DNA from: Burkholderiales bacterium
Lineage (GTDB): Bacteria; Pseudomonadota; Gammaproteobacteria; Burkholderiales; Burkholderiaceae
Length of the DNA stretch: 45,726 nucleotides
NCBI GenBank assembly: GCA_026225235.1
Contig: JAMFSK010000196.1
Location: 1-45,726 of the forward strand
Direction of reading: 5' to 3'
A program made the position numbers and the translations under genes. Shown piece after piece: positions 1 through 7,199 of the stretch; positions within the stretch are counted from its first letter, which is position 1; every line of letters begins with the position of its first letter. The notes beneath the pieces are model-generated. The model did not search any database and had not been told where the DNA came from. It saw only the letters and a program-made list of their open reading frames with translations.

Positions 1-35
1 GAATTTGAACCGGCACAGGGGAGCTCAGGTCAATC

Positions 36-83
36 CGGCTGCGGCTGCGGCTGCGGCTGCGGCTGCGGCTGCGGCTGCGGCTG
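36..83. repeat. Hexanucleotide tandem repeat, 8 x CGGCTG
   Basis: Eight perfect head-to-tail copies of CGGCTG, followed at about 94-129 by decaying hexamers of the CCGACT / CAGACC kind. It lies just past the 3' end of the minus-strand ROK gene. The pattern is typical of slipped-strand growth. Read as protein on the plus strand it would be poly-alanine followed by Asp/Ser/Pro pairs, which I do not believe is a gene. Confidence 0.9.
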
Positions 84-140
84 GGACCGGCCCCGACTCC
101 GACTCCGACCCAGACCCAGACCGCGACCTCGCCCCCCACG

Positions 141-1505
141 CTACGCCCACTGCCCGATCGCCTCGTCGACGACACTCGGGAAGAACAGTGCATCACCCAC
201 CAGTTGGGCAGCGCCGAGCAGCCCCGCGTCGGCGCCGAGCCGGCTGCTAACGATCTGGACATGCCGCGTCGCTAGCGGCAGCGAGCGCCGATACACCGTC
301 TCCCGAACAGCCGCGAGCATATCGCTCTGCCGCGTGCCAAGCTCCCCGCCGAGCACCACCAGCGAAGGATTGAGCAAGCTCACCGCCATCGCAATCGTCT
401 CGCCCAACAGGCGTCCCGCGTTCTGCATCTGCTCGACCGCCTCGCGCACACCCTGCTGCGCCAGATCCGCCGCATCGCGCACGGTGTCAGCACGATGACC
501 GACACGGCTAAGTTGCTGGCAGATCGCCCAGCCCGCCGCATAGGCCTCAAGGCAACCATAGTTGCCGCAGCGGCAAAGTGGCGGCTCGCCCGGCACGAGA
601 TGGCCCACATAGAGATGCCCGAGGTCGCCCGCGCCGCCGTGCGCGCCGCGCTGAAGCACGTGATCCATGATCAAGCCGGAGCCGATGCCCGTGCTGACTT
701 TGACGAACAGCATATGGGCCGCATCGGACCAGCCCGCGCGATGCTCGCCGAGCGCCATCAGGTTGACATCCTTGTCGACCAGCACAGGACAGGGGTAATC
801 GTTCGCAAAGAAATCGGCCACCCGATAACCATCCCAACCGGCCATGATCGGCGGCCGCACGACACGCCCCTGGGCAAACTCCACCGGTCCCGGCACCCCG
901 ATGCCGATGCCCTTGACACTCGCCCGGCTCGCTCGCCTGGCGCGCGCAGAACGTCCCGGGCGCGCACCGCCCGTCTGGTCGAGCAAAAGGTCAAAACGCG
1001 CGGCGACGACGCTGAGCACCGCGTGCGGCCCTTCGCCGACGTCAATCTCGCAGCGGTCCCGGGCCAGCAGGTTGCCGCCCATGTCGGTCACCGCAAGCTG
1101 CATCGAGCTCGCACCGATCGCGGCGAGCAGCATCACGCCCGCCGAACGGTTGAGCTGAAACGAGCCGGGCGGACGGCCGCCGGTCGAGCTCTCGAACGCG
1201 GCCGGCGAGATATAGCCCGCCGCGAGCAAGGTCTCGAGCCGCAGCGCGACCGTCGAACGCGAGAGGCCCGTGGTCTGCATGATCTGCGTTCGCGTGATCG
1301 CACGACCCGACCGGATCAACTCGAGAATCGCACCGGGACCATGAGGGTTCGGCGTGGCCCCCTGCGCGTGAGCGAGCCTGGCACTCGCGTCGAGCACGCC
1401 CGCCGGATCGCCCCGCGCCACCTCCTGAGCCCGGGCAGCCGGGCGGCCATCCCGGTGGGGTTGCTCATCGTCGGGCAAGCCGACATCCGCGCTGATTTCT
1501 TCCAT
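141..1505 (-). CDS. ROK family transcriptional regulator
   Basis: Sugar-responsive repressor of the ROK (repressor, ORF, kinase) family, 454 aa. An N-terminal winged helix-turn-helix lies at about residues 60-100 (AILELIRSG to LLAAGYIS), followed by a ROK sugar-kinase-like fold. The family zinc motif CxCGxxGC is present at residues 311-318 (CRCGNYGC), with the GHLYV histidine just before it. The start chosen is the ATG at 1505; the open frame runs on upstream but without family character, and even this start leaves about 55 poorly ordered residues before the HTH, so it is uncertain. It is divergent from the epimerase and kinase genes at 1759-3351, with an inverted repeat between them, so it probably represses them in response to their sugar. 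It is clearly paralogous to the ROK gene at 41233-42462. The sugar ligand is unknown. Confidence 0.9.
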   Translation of the reverse strand: MEEISADVGLPDDEQPHRDGRPAARAQEVARGDPAGVLDASARLAHAQGATPNPHGPGAILELIRSGRAITRTQIMQTTGLSRSTVALRLETLLAAGYISPAAFESSTGGRPPGSFQLNRSAGVMLLAAIGASSMQLAVTDMGGNLLARDRCEIDVGEGPHAVLSVVAARFDLLLDQTGGARPGRSARARRASRASVKGIGIGVPGPVEFAQGRVVRPPIMAGWDGYRVADFFANDYPCPVLVDKDVNLMALGEHRAGWSDAAHMLFVKVSTGIGSGLIMDHVLQRGAHGGAGDLGHLYVGHLVPGEPPLCRCGNYGCLEAYAAGWAICQQLSRVGHRADTVRDAADLAQQGVREAVEQMQNAGRLLGETIAMAVSLLNPSLVVLGGELGTRQSDMLAAVRETVYRRSLPLATRHVQIVSSRLGADAGLLGAAQLVGDALFFPSVVDEAIGQWA

Positions 1506-1626
1506 AGCTTGTCGTCGTGTGCATGTCGTGATGGGTTGCCGTTCGCGTCGTGTCCGGAAGCCATCGTGGCAGTGTTGTCGATTGTATAGAACCCGCCCGG
1601 ACATACGTCGAATATAGATTGACTTA

Positions 1627-1643
1627 TGCGTAGCGACTACGCA
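1627..1643. promoter_or_regulatory. Candidate operator between ROK gene and epimerase
   Basis: Inverted repeat TGCGTAG-CGA-CTACGCA. A TTGACT -35-like hexamer for the plus-strand epimerase gene begins at 1619, so the palindrome falls in the promoter spacer, where a bound repressor would block RNA polymerase. The -10 (around 1642-1648) is weak. Assignment to the ROK regulator is inference from position. Confidence 0.5.
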
Positions 1644-1758
1644 ATACTCAATCCAGACAATGATCGGCGTTGGCGCCATGCGGCGACGCAGCATGGCGTT
1701 CCGGCAGACTGCGTTCGCGGTGGGCGGGCGCCTCACGACTCGGCATGAGGAGACAGCA

Positions 1759-2640
1759 ATGAACGTAGTAGGCATCCATGCGCTGGTATGGGCGGGCGAC
1801 CTGTCGCCTGACTCCGCGCGAAAAGTGATCGAAAACAGCAAGGTCGCGGGCTTCGACCTGGTCGAACTCTCCTTGCACGAACCGGCTACGCTCGATGTCG
1901 CGCTGACGCGTCGATTGCTCGAGCAACAGCAGTTGCAGGTCGGCTGCTCGCGCGGCCTTGCCTTCGATGCTGATGTCTCCAGTGAAGACCCAGCCTGTGT
2001 CGCACGCGGTGTGGCCCTGCTCGAAGAAGCCGTCTCGCTGACCCAGGCGCTCGGGGGCACCTACTTCGGCGGCGTGCCCTATAGCGCGCTCGGCAAGTAC
2101 AATCACCCCCTCACCGACGGCGGCCGGCGCAATGTCGTCGCCTCGCTGCGCCGCCTCGCGGCTTTCGCTGCGGCACGTGGCGTGACAGTGGGCATCGAGG
2201 TCGTCAACCGCTACGAAAGCAACGTGATCAATACGGCACGTCAGGCGCTCAAACTGATCGACGATGTCGGCGCGGACAACCTCGTCGTGCACCTCGACAC
2301 CTATCACATGAACATCGAGGAAATCGACTTCGTCAAGCCAGTGCTTGAATGCGGCGACCGGCTCGGCTACGTCCATATCGGCGAAAGCCATCGCGGTTAC
2401 CTCGGGTCGGGAACGATCGATTTCACGAGTTTTTTCCACGCGCTCGCACAGATCGACTATCGCGGGACCATCACCTTCGAGAGCTTCTCGTCGGCAGTCG
2501 TCGCGCGCGGTCTCTCGAACGATCTCGCGGTCTGGCGCAACCTCTGGCAGGACGGGATGGATCTGGCCACTCACGCGCTGAGTTTCATTCAGGCCCAGGC
2601 GAAGGGCGCAGGCCTCGGTATCGCCGATCGCGGTTATTGA
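1759..2640 (+). CDS. Sugar phosphate isomerase/epimerase, D-tagatose 3-epimerase type
   Basis: TIM-barrel ketose 3-epimerase, 293 aa, cytoplasmic. The four metal/catalytic positions of the D-tagatose/D-psicose 3-epimerase family are all visible: E147 (GIEVVNRYE), D180 (HLDTYHMN), H206 (HIGESHRG) and E241 (TFESFSS). The spacing between them matches the known family pattern. Such enzymes interconvert free ketohexoses at C3 (for example D-fructose/D-psicose or D-tagatose/D-sorbose); the exact substrate cannot be read from sequence. The start is the ATG preceded by GAGGAGA at 1747-1753; the frame is open further upstream without a better start. It is followed after about 90 bp by a small kinase gene, so a pathway of epimerisation then phosphorylation is likely, controlled by the divergent ROK repressor. 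A transporter for the sugar is not in view on this side. Confidence 0.9.
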   Translation: MNVVGIHALVWAGDLSPDSARKVIENSKVAGFDLVELSLHEPATLDVALTRRLLEQQQLQVGCSRGLAFDADVSSEDPACVARGVALLEEAVSLTQALGGTYFGGVPYSALGKYNHPLTDGGRRNVVASLRRLAAFAAARGVTVGIEVVNRYESNVINTARQALKLIDDVGADNLVVHLDTYHMNIEEIDFVKPVLECGDRLGYVHIGESHRGYLGSGTIDFTSFFHALAQIDYRGTITFESFSSAVVARGLSNDLAVWRNLWQDGMDLATHALSFIQAQAKGAGLGIADRGY

Positions 2641-2733
2641 GCCCTCGGGCACGACGATTGAGCGCACCGCCACGCGCGTCGGATATGCGATGCTTGCTTC
2701 TGATCGTCCCGACCGCCCTCACCCGTCCACACC

Positions 2734-3351
2734 ATGATTCCTGATAGCTATCTCGAACGCATCGAAACCCTGCTCGCGAGCGGCGGCCGCCGCATCCTCG
2801 GACTCGCGGGTGCGCCCGGCGCAGGCAAGTCGACGCTGGCGGATGCGCTCGTCGCCGCATTGCCCGGCCGTGCCGTTGTAGTGCCGATGGACGGCTACCA
2901 CCTGGCCAACGTCGAGCTCGGCCGCCTCGGCAGAGCGGCACGAAAAGGCGCAGAAGATACCTTCGACAGCGCCGGCTACGTCGCACTGCTTCGGCGCATG
3001 CGTGAACAACAGCCTGATGAAACCATCTATGCACCTGCGTTCCGGCGCGAGATCGAAGAACCGATCGCGGGCGCAATTCCCGTGTCACCTGATGTTCAGC
3101 TGGTGATTACCGAGGGTAACTACCTACTGCTCGATTCCGGCCACTGGGCCGACGTGCGGGGTCTGCTCGACGAAGCCTGGTATGTCGACGTCGATCCCGC
3201 CTTGCGCCAGGCCCGGCTCGTTGCGCGCCATATCGCCTTCGGCCGAGACGAACACGCGGCACGCGACTGGGTCGAGCACACCGACGAGCCCAACGCACGA
3301 CTGATCGACTCGACGCGCCCGCGCGCCGATCTTTTGTTTCAATGGGCTTGA
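2734..3351 (+). CDS. P-loop nucleoside/sugar kinase (uridine kinase / FrcK-like)
   Basis: Small kinase of the phosphoribulokinase/uridine kinase superfamily, 205 aa. Walker A is GAPGAGKS at residues 26-33; the family's MDGYHL segment follows at about residue 52, and DPALRQARLVARH resembles the lid region. Members in sugar loci (for example FrcK of rhizobial fructose operons) have been proposed to phosphorylate sugars rather than nucleosides. Here it follows a ketose 3-epimerase and lies within a ROK-controlled unit, which supports a sugar or ketose kinase role; that is inference. The start ATG at 2734 has no strong ribosome-binding site. An alternative is a general nucleoside/pantothenate-type kinase. 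Confidence 0.8.
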   Translation: MIPDSYLERIETLLASGGRRILGLAGAPGAGKSTLADALVAALPGRAVVVPMDGYHLANVELGRLGRAARKGAEDTFDSAGYVALLRRMREQQPDETIYAPAFRREIEEPIAGAIPVSPDVQLVITEGNYLLLDSGHWADVRGLLDEAWYVDVDPALRQARLVARHIAFGRDEHAARDWVEHTDEPNARLIDSTRPRADLLFQWA

Positions 3352-3508
3352 ACCCTCCCACGCCCGCACTCGCGCCATCTGCAGATCTCGCCCGCATCGC
3401 GTACGCTGCAGATGTTGCGAGCGGGCTTCGTCAGTCTTCCTGAAGCCGTCGCGATCCGCATCCAGCCCGCATCCGCGGGCGATGACCTCAACCCCAAGGA
3501 GCGTTCGG

Positions 3509-3931
3509 ATGAAAAAGACTGCATCGGTTATCTGGCACGGCGGCATCAAGGACGGCAAGGGCGCGATCTCGACCCAGACCGGCGTGCTCAAGGATGCGCC
3601 CTACGGTTTCGCCTCGCGCTTCGAGAGCGGTCCTGGCACCAACCCCGAAGAACTGCTCGGCGCCGCGCACGCAGGCTGCTTCACGATGGCTTTGTCCCTG
3701 ATCCTCGGTGAGGCAGGCCTGGTCGCCGACACCATTCAAACCAAGGCCGAAGTGACGCTCGACAAAGTCGAGGACGGTTTTGCGATCACCGCAATCCATC
3801 TCGACGTGACCGCCAAGATCCCCGGCGCTGACGCAGCCGCGTTCGAAAAGGCCACGGCCGCCGCCAAGGCTGGTTGCCCTGTCTCGAAAGTGCTCAACGC
3901 CAAGATCACGATGGACGCGCGCCTCGGCTAA
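3509..3931 (+). CDS. osmC: OsmC family peroxiredoxin
   Basis: Thiol-dependent organic hydroperoxide reductase, 140 aa, cytoplasmic. The two redox cysteines of the OsmC/Ohr fold are C57 (HAGCFTMAL) and C123 (KAGCPVSKVL), placed as in the OsmC subgroup; full family length. The start ATG has AAGGAG at 3496-3501. It reduces fatty-acid and organic peroxides, usually with dihydrolipoamide-type electron donors. It stands alone: its upstream neighbour ends 157 bp before, and it converges with the MocR gene downstream, with two hairpins between them. The Ohr versus OsmC distinction rests only on overall look (the KKTASVIWHGG start is OsmC-like). Confidence 0.92.
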   Translation: MKKTASVIWHGGIKDGKGAISTQTGVLKDAPYGFASRFESGPGTNPEELLGAAHAGCFTMALSLILGEAGLVADTIQTKAEVTLDKVEDGFAITAIHLDVTAKIPGADAAAFEKATAAAKAGCPVSKVLNAKITMDARLG

Positions 3932-4002
3932 ATCGCCAGGTCGCGCGACAGCCATTCAGGCTGTTCCCCGTTCGATCGAAGTTGATCGAAGCTTCTCCCG
4001 AA

Positions 4003-4032
4003 GGCACGGTGTCCCTTGGGGACTGCCGTGCC
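4003..4032. terminator. Hairpin between convergent osmC and mocR-type genes
   Basis: Interrupted inverted repeat GGCACGG / GTCCC-ttg-GGGAC / CCGTGCC with 1-2 nt bulges. It lies between two convergent genes, as expected of a bidirectional terminator, though there is no U-run. Confidence 0.5.
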
Positions 4033-4053
4033 CATCGGTTTCACCTGGGGCAC

Positions 4054-4070
4054 CCGCGCGGCACGCGCGG
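4054..4070. terminator. Second hairpin, just after the mocR-type stop
   Basis: CCGCGCG-gca-CGCGCGG, a seven-base-pair perfect stem 4 nt from the minus-strand stop codon. Possible terminator; no U-run. Confidence 0.4.
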
Positions 4071-4073
4071 ACG

Positions 4074-5684
4074 TTAATTCAGATATCGTTCGATCACGTT
4101 CGCAAGGGTGTCGAAGCTGGGCCGGATGGCCTCGTCGGCCACGCACGCATAGCCGAGCAAAAGGCCGCGCGGCGCGTGTGTCGAATCGCTGAAATAGGTC
4201 GACAGCGGTCGCGTCGCAATCCCGGCCGTGAGTGCCTCGCGCGCTACGAGCTTGTCGCTCACCATGTCCGGAAGCCGTGCCACAAGGTGCAATCCGGCTT
4301 CATCGCCCAGTACCGGCAACGGCTCACCGAGGCGGCTTGCAATGGCATCCATCAGCAACTGACGCCGCGCACCATAGGCATTGCGCATGCGCCGGATATG
4401 CGATGTGAAATGCCCCTGCTCGATAAAATCCGCAAGCACGGCTTGTTGAACCAACTGGCCTTCGCGATAGAGCTCGGCGAGGGCAATGGCGAAATTCTCG
4501 ACCTGCGCTTCAGGCACCACGAGATAGCCGATCCGCAGGCCGGGATAGAGGATCTTGCCCAGGCTCCCGACGTAGATCACCTGCCCAGCGGTATCGAGCC
4601 CCTGCAAGGAAGCGAGCGGACGGCTCGCATAACGGAACTCACTGTCGTAGTCGTCCTCGATGATCCAGCTCTGCGTGCGGCGCGCGTATTCGAGCAGCAT
4701 GCGTCGCCGGGCAAGGCTCATCACCATGCCGAGCGGATATTGATGTGAAGGGGTGACGAGGATCAGTTTGGGCGGCGCCGACAAATCGGCCGCACTCGGA
4801 TTGATGCCTTCACCGTCGACCGGAATGGGCCGCATCTGCAGACCGGAAGACTGCAGCACACTGCGCACGCCCCAGTAGCAAGGATCTTCGGTCCAGACAA
4901 CATCGCCGACATCGGACAACAGCCGTACCGCCAGATCGATCGACTGGTGGATCCCGGTCGTGATGATGATCTGCTCGGGCGCGCAGCGCACTGAGCGGGC
5001 CGTGCGCAGATAGTCGGCCAGTGCCTGCCGCAGCGGGGCATAGCCGCCACCGGTCGAATACGTCATCAACTCTGCACGGGGGCGTCGCCAGTATTGATTC
5101 TGAAGACGGCTCCAGATGCGCGCAGGAAACGCTGTGACATCCGGCACGCCGGGGACGAACGCGCCCCACTGCCGGTTCGAGGCGCCCGCGGCTGACACCA
5201 GCCGCTGACCGCGCGACGACAAACCTCCGCCACGTTCGCTCTCCGGCGGCGGCACGGGGGGCGCCTTCGTCCCGCGCGTCTTCGCCCCCGCCGTCGTTGC
5301 AGTCGCAGCCGTAGCAGCCGTTGTCGCCGCCCAGCCCTCTGACACACCTGGCACGCCACCCCGCGCCTCCACCCCGGCGATGTCGTCGACGGTCGTGTCC
5401 ATCACATACGTCCCGCTACCCCGCGTCGTCTCGACATACCCTTCAAGCGCCAGTTGCTCGTAGACATTCGTGACGGTATTGCGCGCCAGCGCCAGCTCGT
5501 CCGCGAGCATGCGTGAGGACGGGAGCTTGCTTCCCGGCGCCAGCGTATGCGTCAGGATCGCTTGCTGAAGCAGCCCGTGGAGTTGCCGGTAGAGCGGCAG
5601 CTCGCCGTCGCGCGTGAGGCGCTGGGCCAGCCAATCGGACAAAACGATCGACGTCAAAAGTGGCTCCTGAAAATATCCAGACAT
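4074..5684 (-). CDS. MocR/GabR-like PLP-dependent transcriptional regulator
   Basis: Chimeric regulator of 536 aa: an N-terminal GntR winged helix (about residues 10-80: PLYRQLHGLLQQAI, LPSSRMLADELALARNTV) and a C-terminal class-I aminotransferase-like domain. The PLP-binding lysine is K377 (SLGKILYPG). The linker at about 90-160 is unusually rich in Ala/Thr/Gly. Divergence from gabT makes a GabR-like role likely: it would sense GABA plus PLP and activate gabT while repressing itself. PdxR-type regulation of vitamin B6 synthesis is the alternative, but no pdx gene is near. I chose the ATG at 5684; an in-frame TTG at 5705 gives seven extra residues. The start codon sits at the foot of a perfect stem-loop (see 5684-5704). 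Confidence 0.92.
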   Translation of the reverse strand: MSGYFQEPLLTSIVLSDWLAQRLTRDGELPLYRQLHGLLQQAILTHTLAPGSKLPSSRMLADELALARNTVTNVYEQLALEGYVETTRGSGTYVMDTTVDDIAGVEARGGVPGVSEGWAATTAATAATATTAGAKTRGTKAPPVPPPESERGGGLSSRGQRLVSAAGASNRQWGAFVPGVPDVTAFPARIWSRLQNQYWRRPRAELMTYSTGGGYAPLRQALADYLRTARSVRCAPEQIIITTGIHQSIDLAVRLLSDVGDVVWTEDPCYWGVRSVLQSSGLQMRPIPVDGEGINPSAADLSAPPKLILVTPSHQYPLGMVMSLARRRMLLEYARRTQSWIIEDDYDSEFRYASRPLASLQGLDTAGQVIYVGSLGKILYPGLRIGYLVVPEAQVENFAIALAELYREGQLVQQAVLADFIEQGHFTSHIRRMRNAYGARRQLLMDAIASRLGEPLPVLGDEAGLHLVARLPDMVSDKLVAREALTAGIATRPLSTYFSDSTHAPRGLLLGYACVADEAIRPSFDTLANVIERYLN

Positions 5685-5704
5685 GGCTCTCTTCGTGAGA
5701 GCCA
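5684..5704 (-). promoter_or_regulatory. Stem-loop/operator overlapping the mocR-type start codon
   Basis: Perfect inverted repeat TGGCTCTC-acgaa-GAGAGCCA on the minus strand (8-bp arms, 5-nt loop). The final A of the right arm is the A of the ATG start, and the only Shine-Dalgarno-like bases (GAGAG) lie inside the stem. It may act as a DNA operator, an RNA element, or both. Confidence 0.6.
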
Positions 5705-5710
5705 ATTCTG

Positions 5711-5716
5711 ATTATA
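5711..5716 (-). promoter_or_regulatory. -10 element of the mocR-type gene
   Basis: Consensus TATAAT on the minus strand, with a TGGACG -35-like hexamer 17 nt upstream (about 5734-5739). Transcription would begin near 5704, so the message would start with the 5684-5704 stem-loop. Confidence 0.5.
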
Positions 5717-5796
5717 TTTTTGCTGACGGACACCGTCCATGACGGCGACGGGCCGTCCATCGATCGCGTGTCACTCAAACCGCCTCAGGAGACAGT

Positions 5797-7080
5797 ATGT
5801 CGAACGCCGAACTTCACGCCCGCAAGGACGCCGCGACCCCGCGCGGCGTCGGCGTCATGTGTAATTTCTATGCCGAGCGCGCCGAAAACGCCGAGCTCTG
5901 GGATGTCGAAGGTCGCCGCTTCATCGATTTCGCCAGCGGCATTGCCGTGCTCAACACAGGGCACCGCCATCCCAAGGTGGTCGCCGCGATCCGCGAGCAG
6001 CTCGAACACTTCACACATACCGCCTATCAGATCGTGCCCTACGAGTCGTATGTGACGCTCGCAGAAAAGCTGAACCAGCGCACCCCGGGCGATCATCCCA
6101 AGAAGACGGCGTTCTTTACCACCGGCGCCGAAGCGGTCGAGAATGCGATCAAGATTGCGCGCGCGGCCACGGGTCGCCCCGGCGTCATCGCCTTCGGCGG
6201 CGCTTTCCATGGCCGCACGATGATGGGCATGGCGCTGACTGGCAAGGTCGCACCGTACAAGATCGGTTTCGGCCCCTTCCCGGGTGAGATCTTCCACGCG
6301 CCGTTCCCGAACGCGTTGCACGGCGTGAGCACGGCGGACTCGCTGAAGGCTGTGCAACAGCTTTTCAAGGCGGACATCGATCCGCAGCGCGTGGCCGCGA
6401 TCATTTTCGAACCGGTGCAAGGCGAAGGCGGTTTCAACCCGGCGCCGCTCGAGTTCGTGCGGGGCCTGCGCAAGATCTGCAATCAGCATGGCATCCTGCT
6501 GATCGCCGACGAAATCCAGACGGGTTTCGCACGGACCGGCAAGCTCTTCGCGATGCAGCACTACGATGTCGTGCCCGATTTGATGACCGTGGCCAAGAGT
6601 CTGGCGGGCGGCATGCCGCTGTCGGGCGTGGTCGGCCGCGCCGAGATCATGGATGCGGCACAGCCCGGCGGTCTTGGTGGCACCTATGCGGGCAACCCGC
6701 TCGCTGTGGCTGCCGCACACGCCGTGCTCGACGTGATCGATGAGGAAGGCCTCGCCGAGCGCGCCGAACTCCTCGGGCAAAAGCTCAAAGCCCGCGTGAA
6801 CAGCCTCAAGGCTATCGTGCCGCAGTTGGTCGACGTGCGCGGTCCGGGCAGCATGGTCGCCGCCGAGTTCAACGATCCGGCGACGGGTGAGCCCTCGCCG
6901 GAATTCACCAAGCAGGTTCAGGCACGCGCGCTGGAGCGCGGCTTGCTGCTGTTGAGCTGCGGTGTCCACGGCAATGTGATCCGGTTCCTGTTCCCCCTCA
7001 CCATTCCGATGAATGTGTTCGACGAAGCGCTCGACATCCTTGAGGAAGCGTTGACGGCGAAGGTCGCTGCAACCGTCTGA
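5797..7080 (+). CDS. gabT: 4-aminobutyrate--2-oxoglutarate transaminase
   Basis: Class-III PLP aminotransferase, 427 aa, full length. It converts GABA plus 2-oxoglutarate to succinate semialdehyde plus glutamate. Visible family signatures are FTTGAEAVENAIKIAR, the cofactor-binding IADEIQTGFARTG, and Schiff-base lysine K267 in VAKSLAGGMPLSG, at the position expected for GabT. The start is preceded by AGGAGA. It is divergent from a GabR-like regulator, and the next block encodes guanidinobutyrase, whose product is GABA, so arginine-derived GABA is a likely source. A dedicated gabD does not follow; a terminator pair does. 5-aminovalerate could also be a substrate. Confidence 0.95.
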   Translation: MSNAELHARKDAATPRGVGVMCNFYAERAENAELWDVEGRRFIDFASGIAVLNTGHRHPKVVAAIREQLEHFTHTAYQIVPYESYVTLAEKLNQRTPGDHPKKTAFFTTGAEAVENAIKIARAATGRPGVIAFGGAFHGRTMMGMALTGKVAPYKIGFGPFPGEIFHAPFPNALHGVSTADSLKAVQQLFKADIDPQRVAAIIFEPVQGEGGFNPAPLEFVRGLRKICNQHGILLIADEIQTGFARTGKLFAMQHYDVVPDLMTVAKSLAGGMPLSGVVGRAEIMDAAQPGGLGGTYAGNPLAVAAAHAVLDVIDEEGLAERAELLGQKLKARVNSLKAIVPQLVDVRGPGSMVAAEFNDPATGEPSPEFTKQVQARALERGLLLLSCGVHGNVIRFLFPLTIPMNVFDEALDILEEALTAKVAATV

Positions 7081-7102
7081 GTTAACCCGGTGAGTCCGCT
7101 GA

Positions 7103-7125
7103 GCCGCTCGATCTGTTCGAGCGGC
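7103..7125. terminator. Hairpin after gabT
   Basis: GCCGCTCGA-tctgt-TCGAGCGGC, a nine-base-pair perfect stem just downstream of gabT. Confidence 0.55.
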
Positions 7126-7137
7126 AATTACATGTAA

Positions 7138-7164
7138 GAAAGGCACGCCGCTGGCGTGCCTTTC
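7138..7164. terminator. Bidirectional terminator between gabT and NCS1 permease
   Basis: GAAAGGCACGCC-gct-GGCGTGCCTTTC, a perfect 12-bp stem with A/T-rich ends on both sides, located between convergent genes. The best terminator in the window. Confidence 0.85.
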
Positions 7165-7199
7165 TCGTTGTGCCGGCTCGACTGCCGGTTAGTGCCGCA

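Noticed and set aside
36..83. Hexamer array as a CRISPR
   Set aside because: Six-base units without spacers; simple tandem repeat.
5..250. Plus-strand frame encoding poly-alanine and Asp/Ser/Pro pairs
   Set aside because: It is only the translation of the CGGCTG and CCGACT-type hexamer tract and runs into the ROK gene's 3' end.
495..1589. Long plus-strand open frame opposite the ROK gene
   Set aside because: Arg/His-rich composition of an antisense shadow; the minus strand carries clear ROK motifs.
1648..2673. Long minus-strand frame opposite the epimerase gene
   Set aside because: The plus strand has all four epimerase metal ligands; the minus frame has no family character.
5785..7146. 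453-codon minus-strand frame opposite gabT
   Set aside because: Typical GC-rich antisense frame, His/Arg-rich and without recognisable domains.
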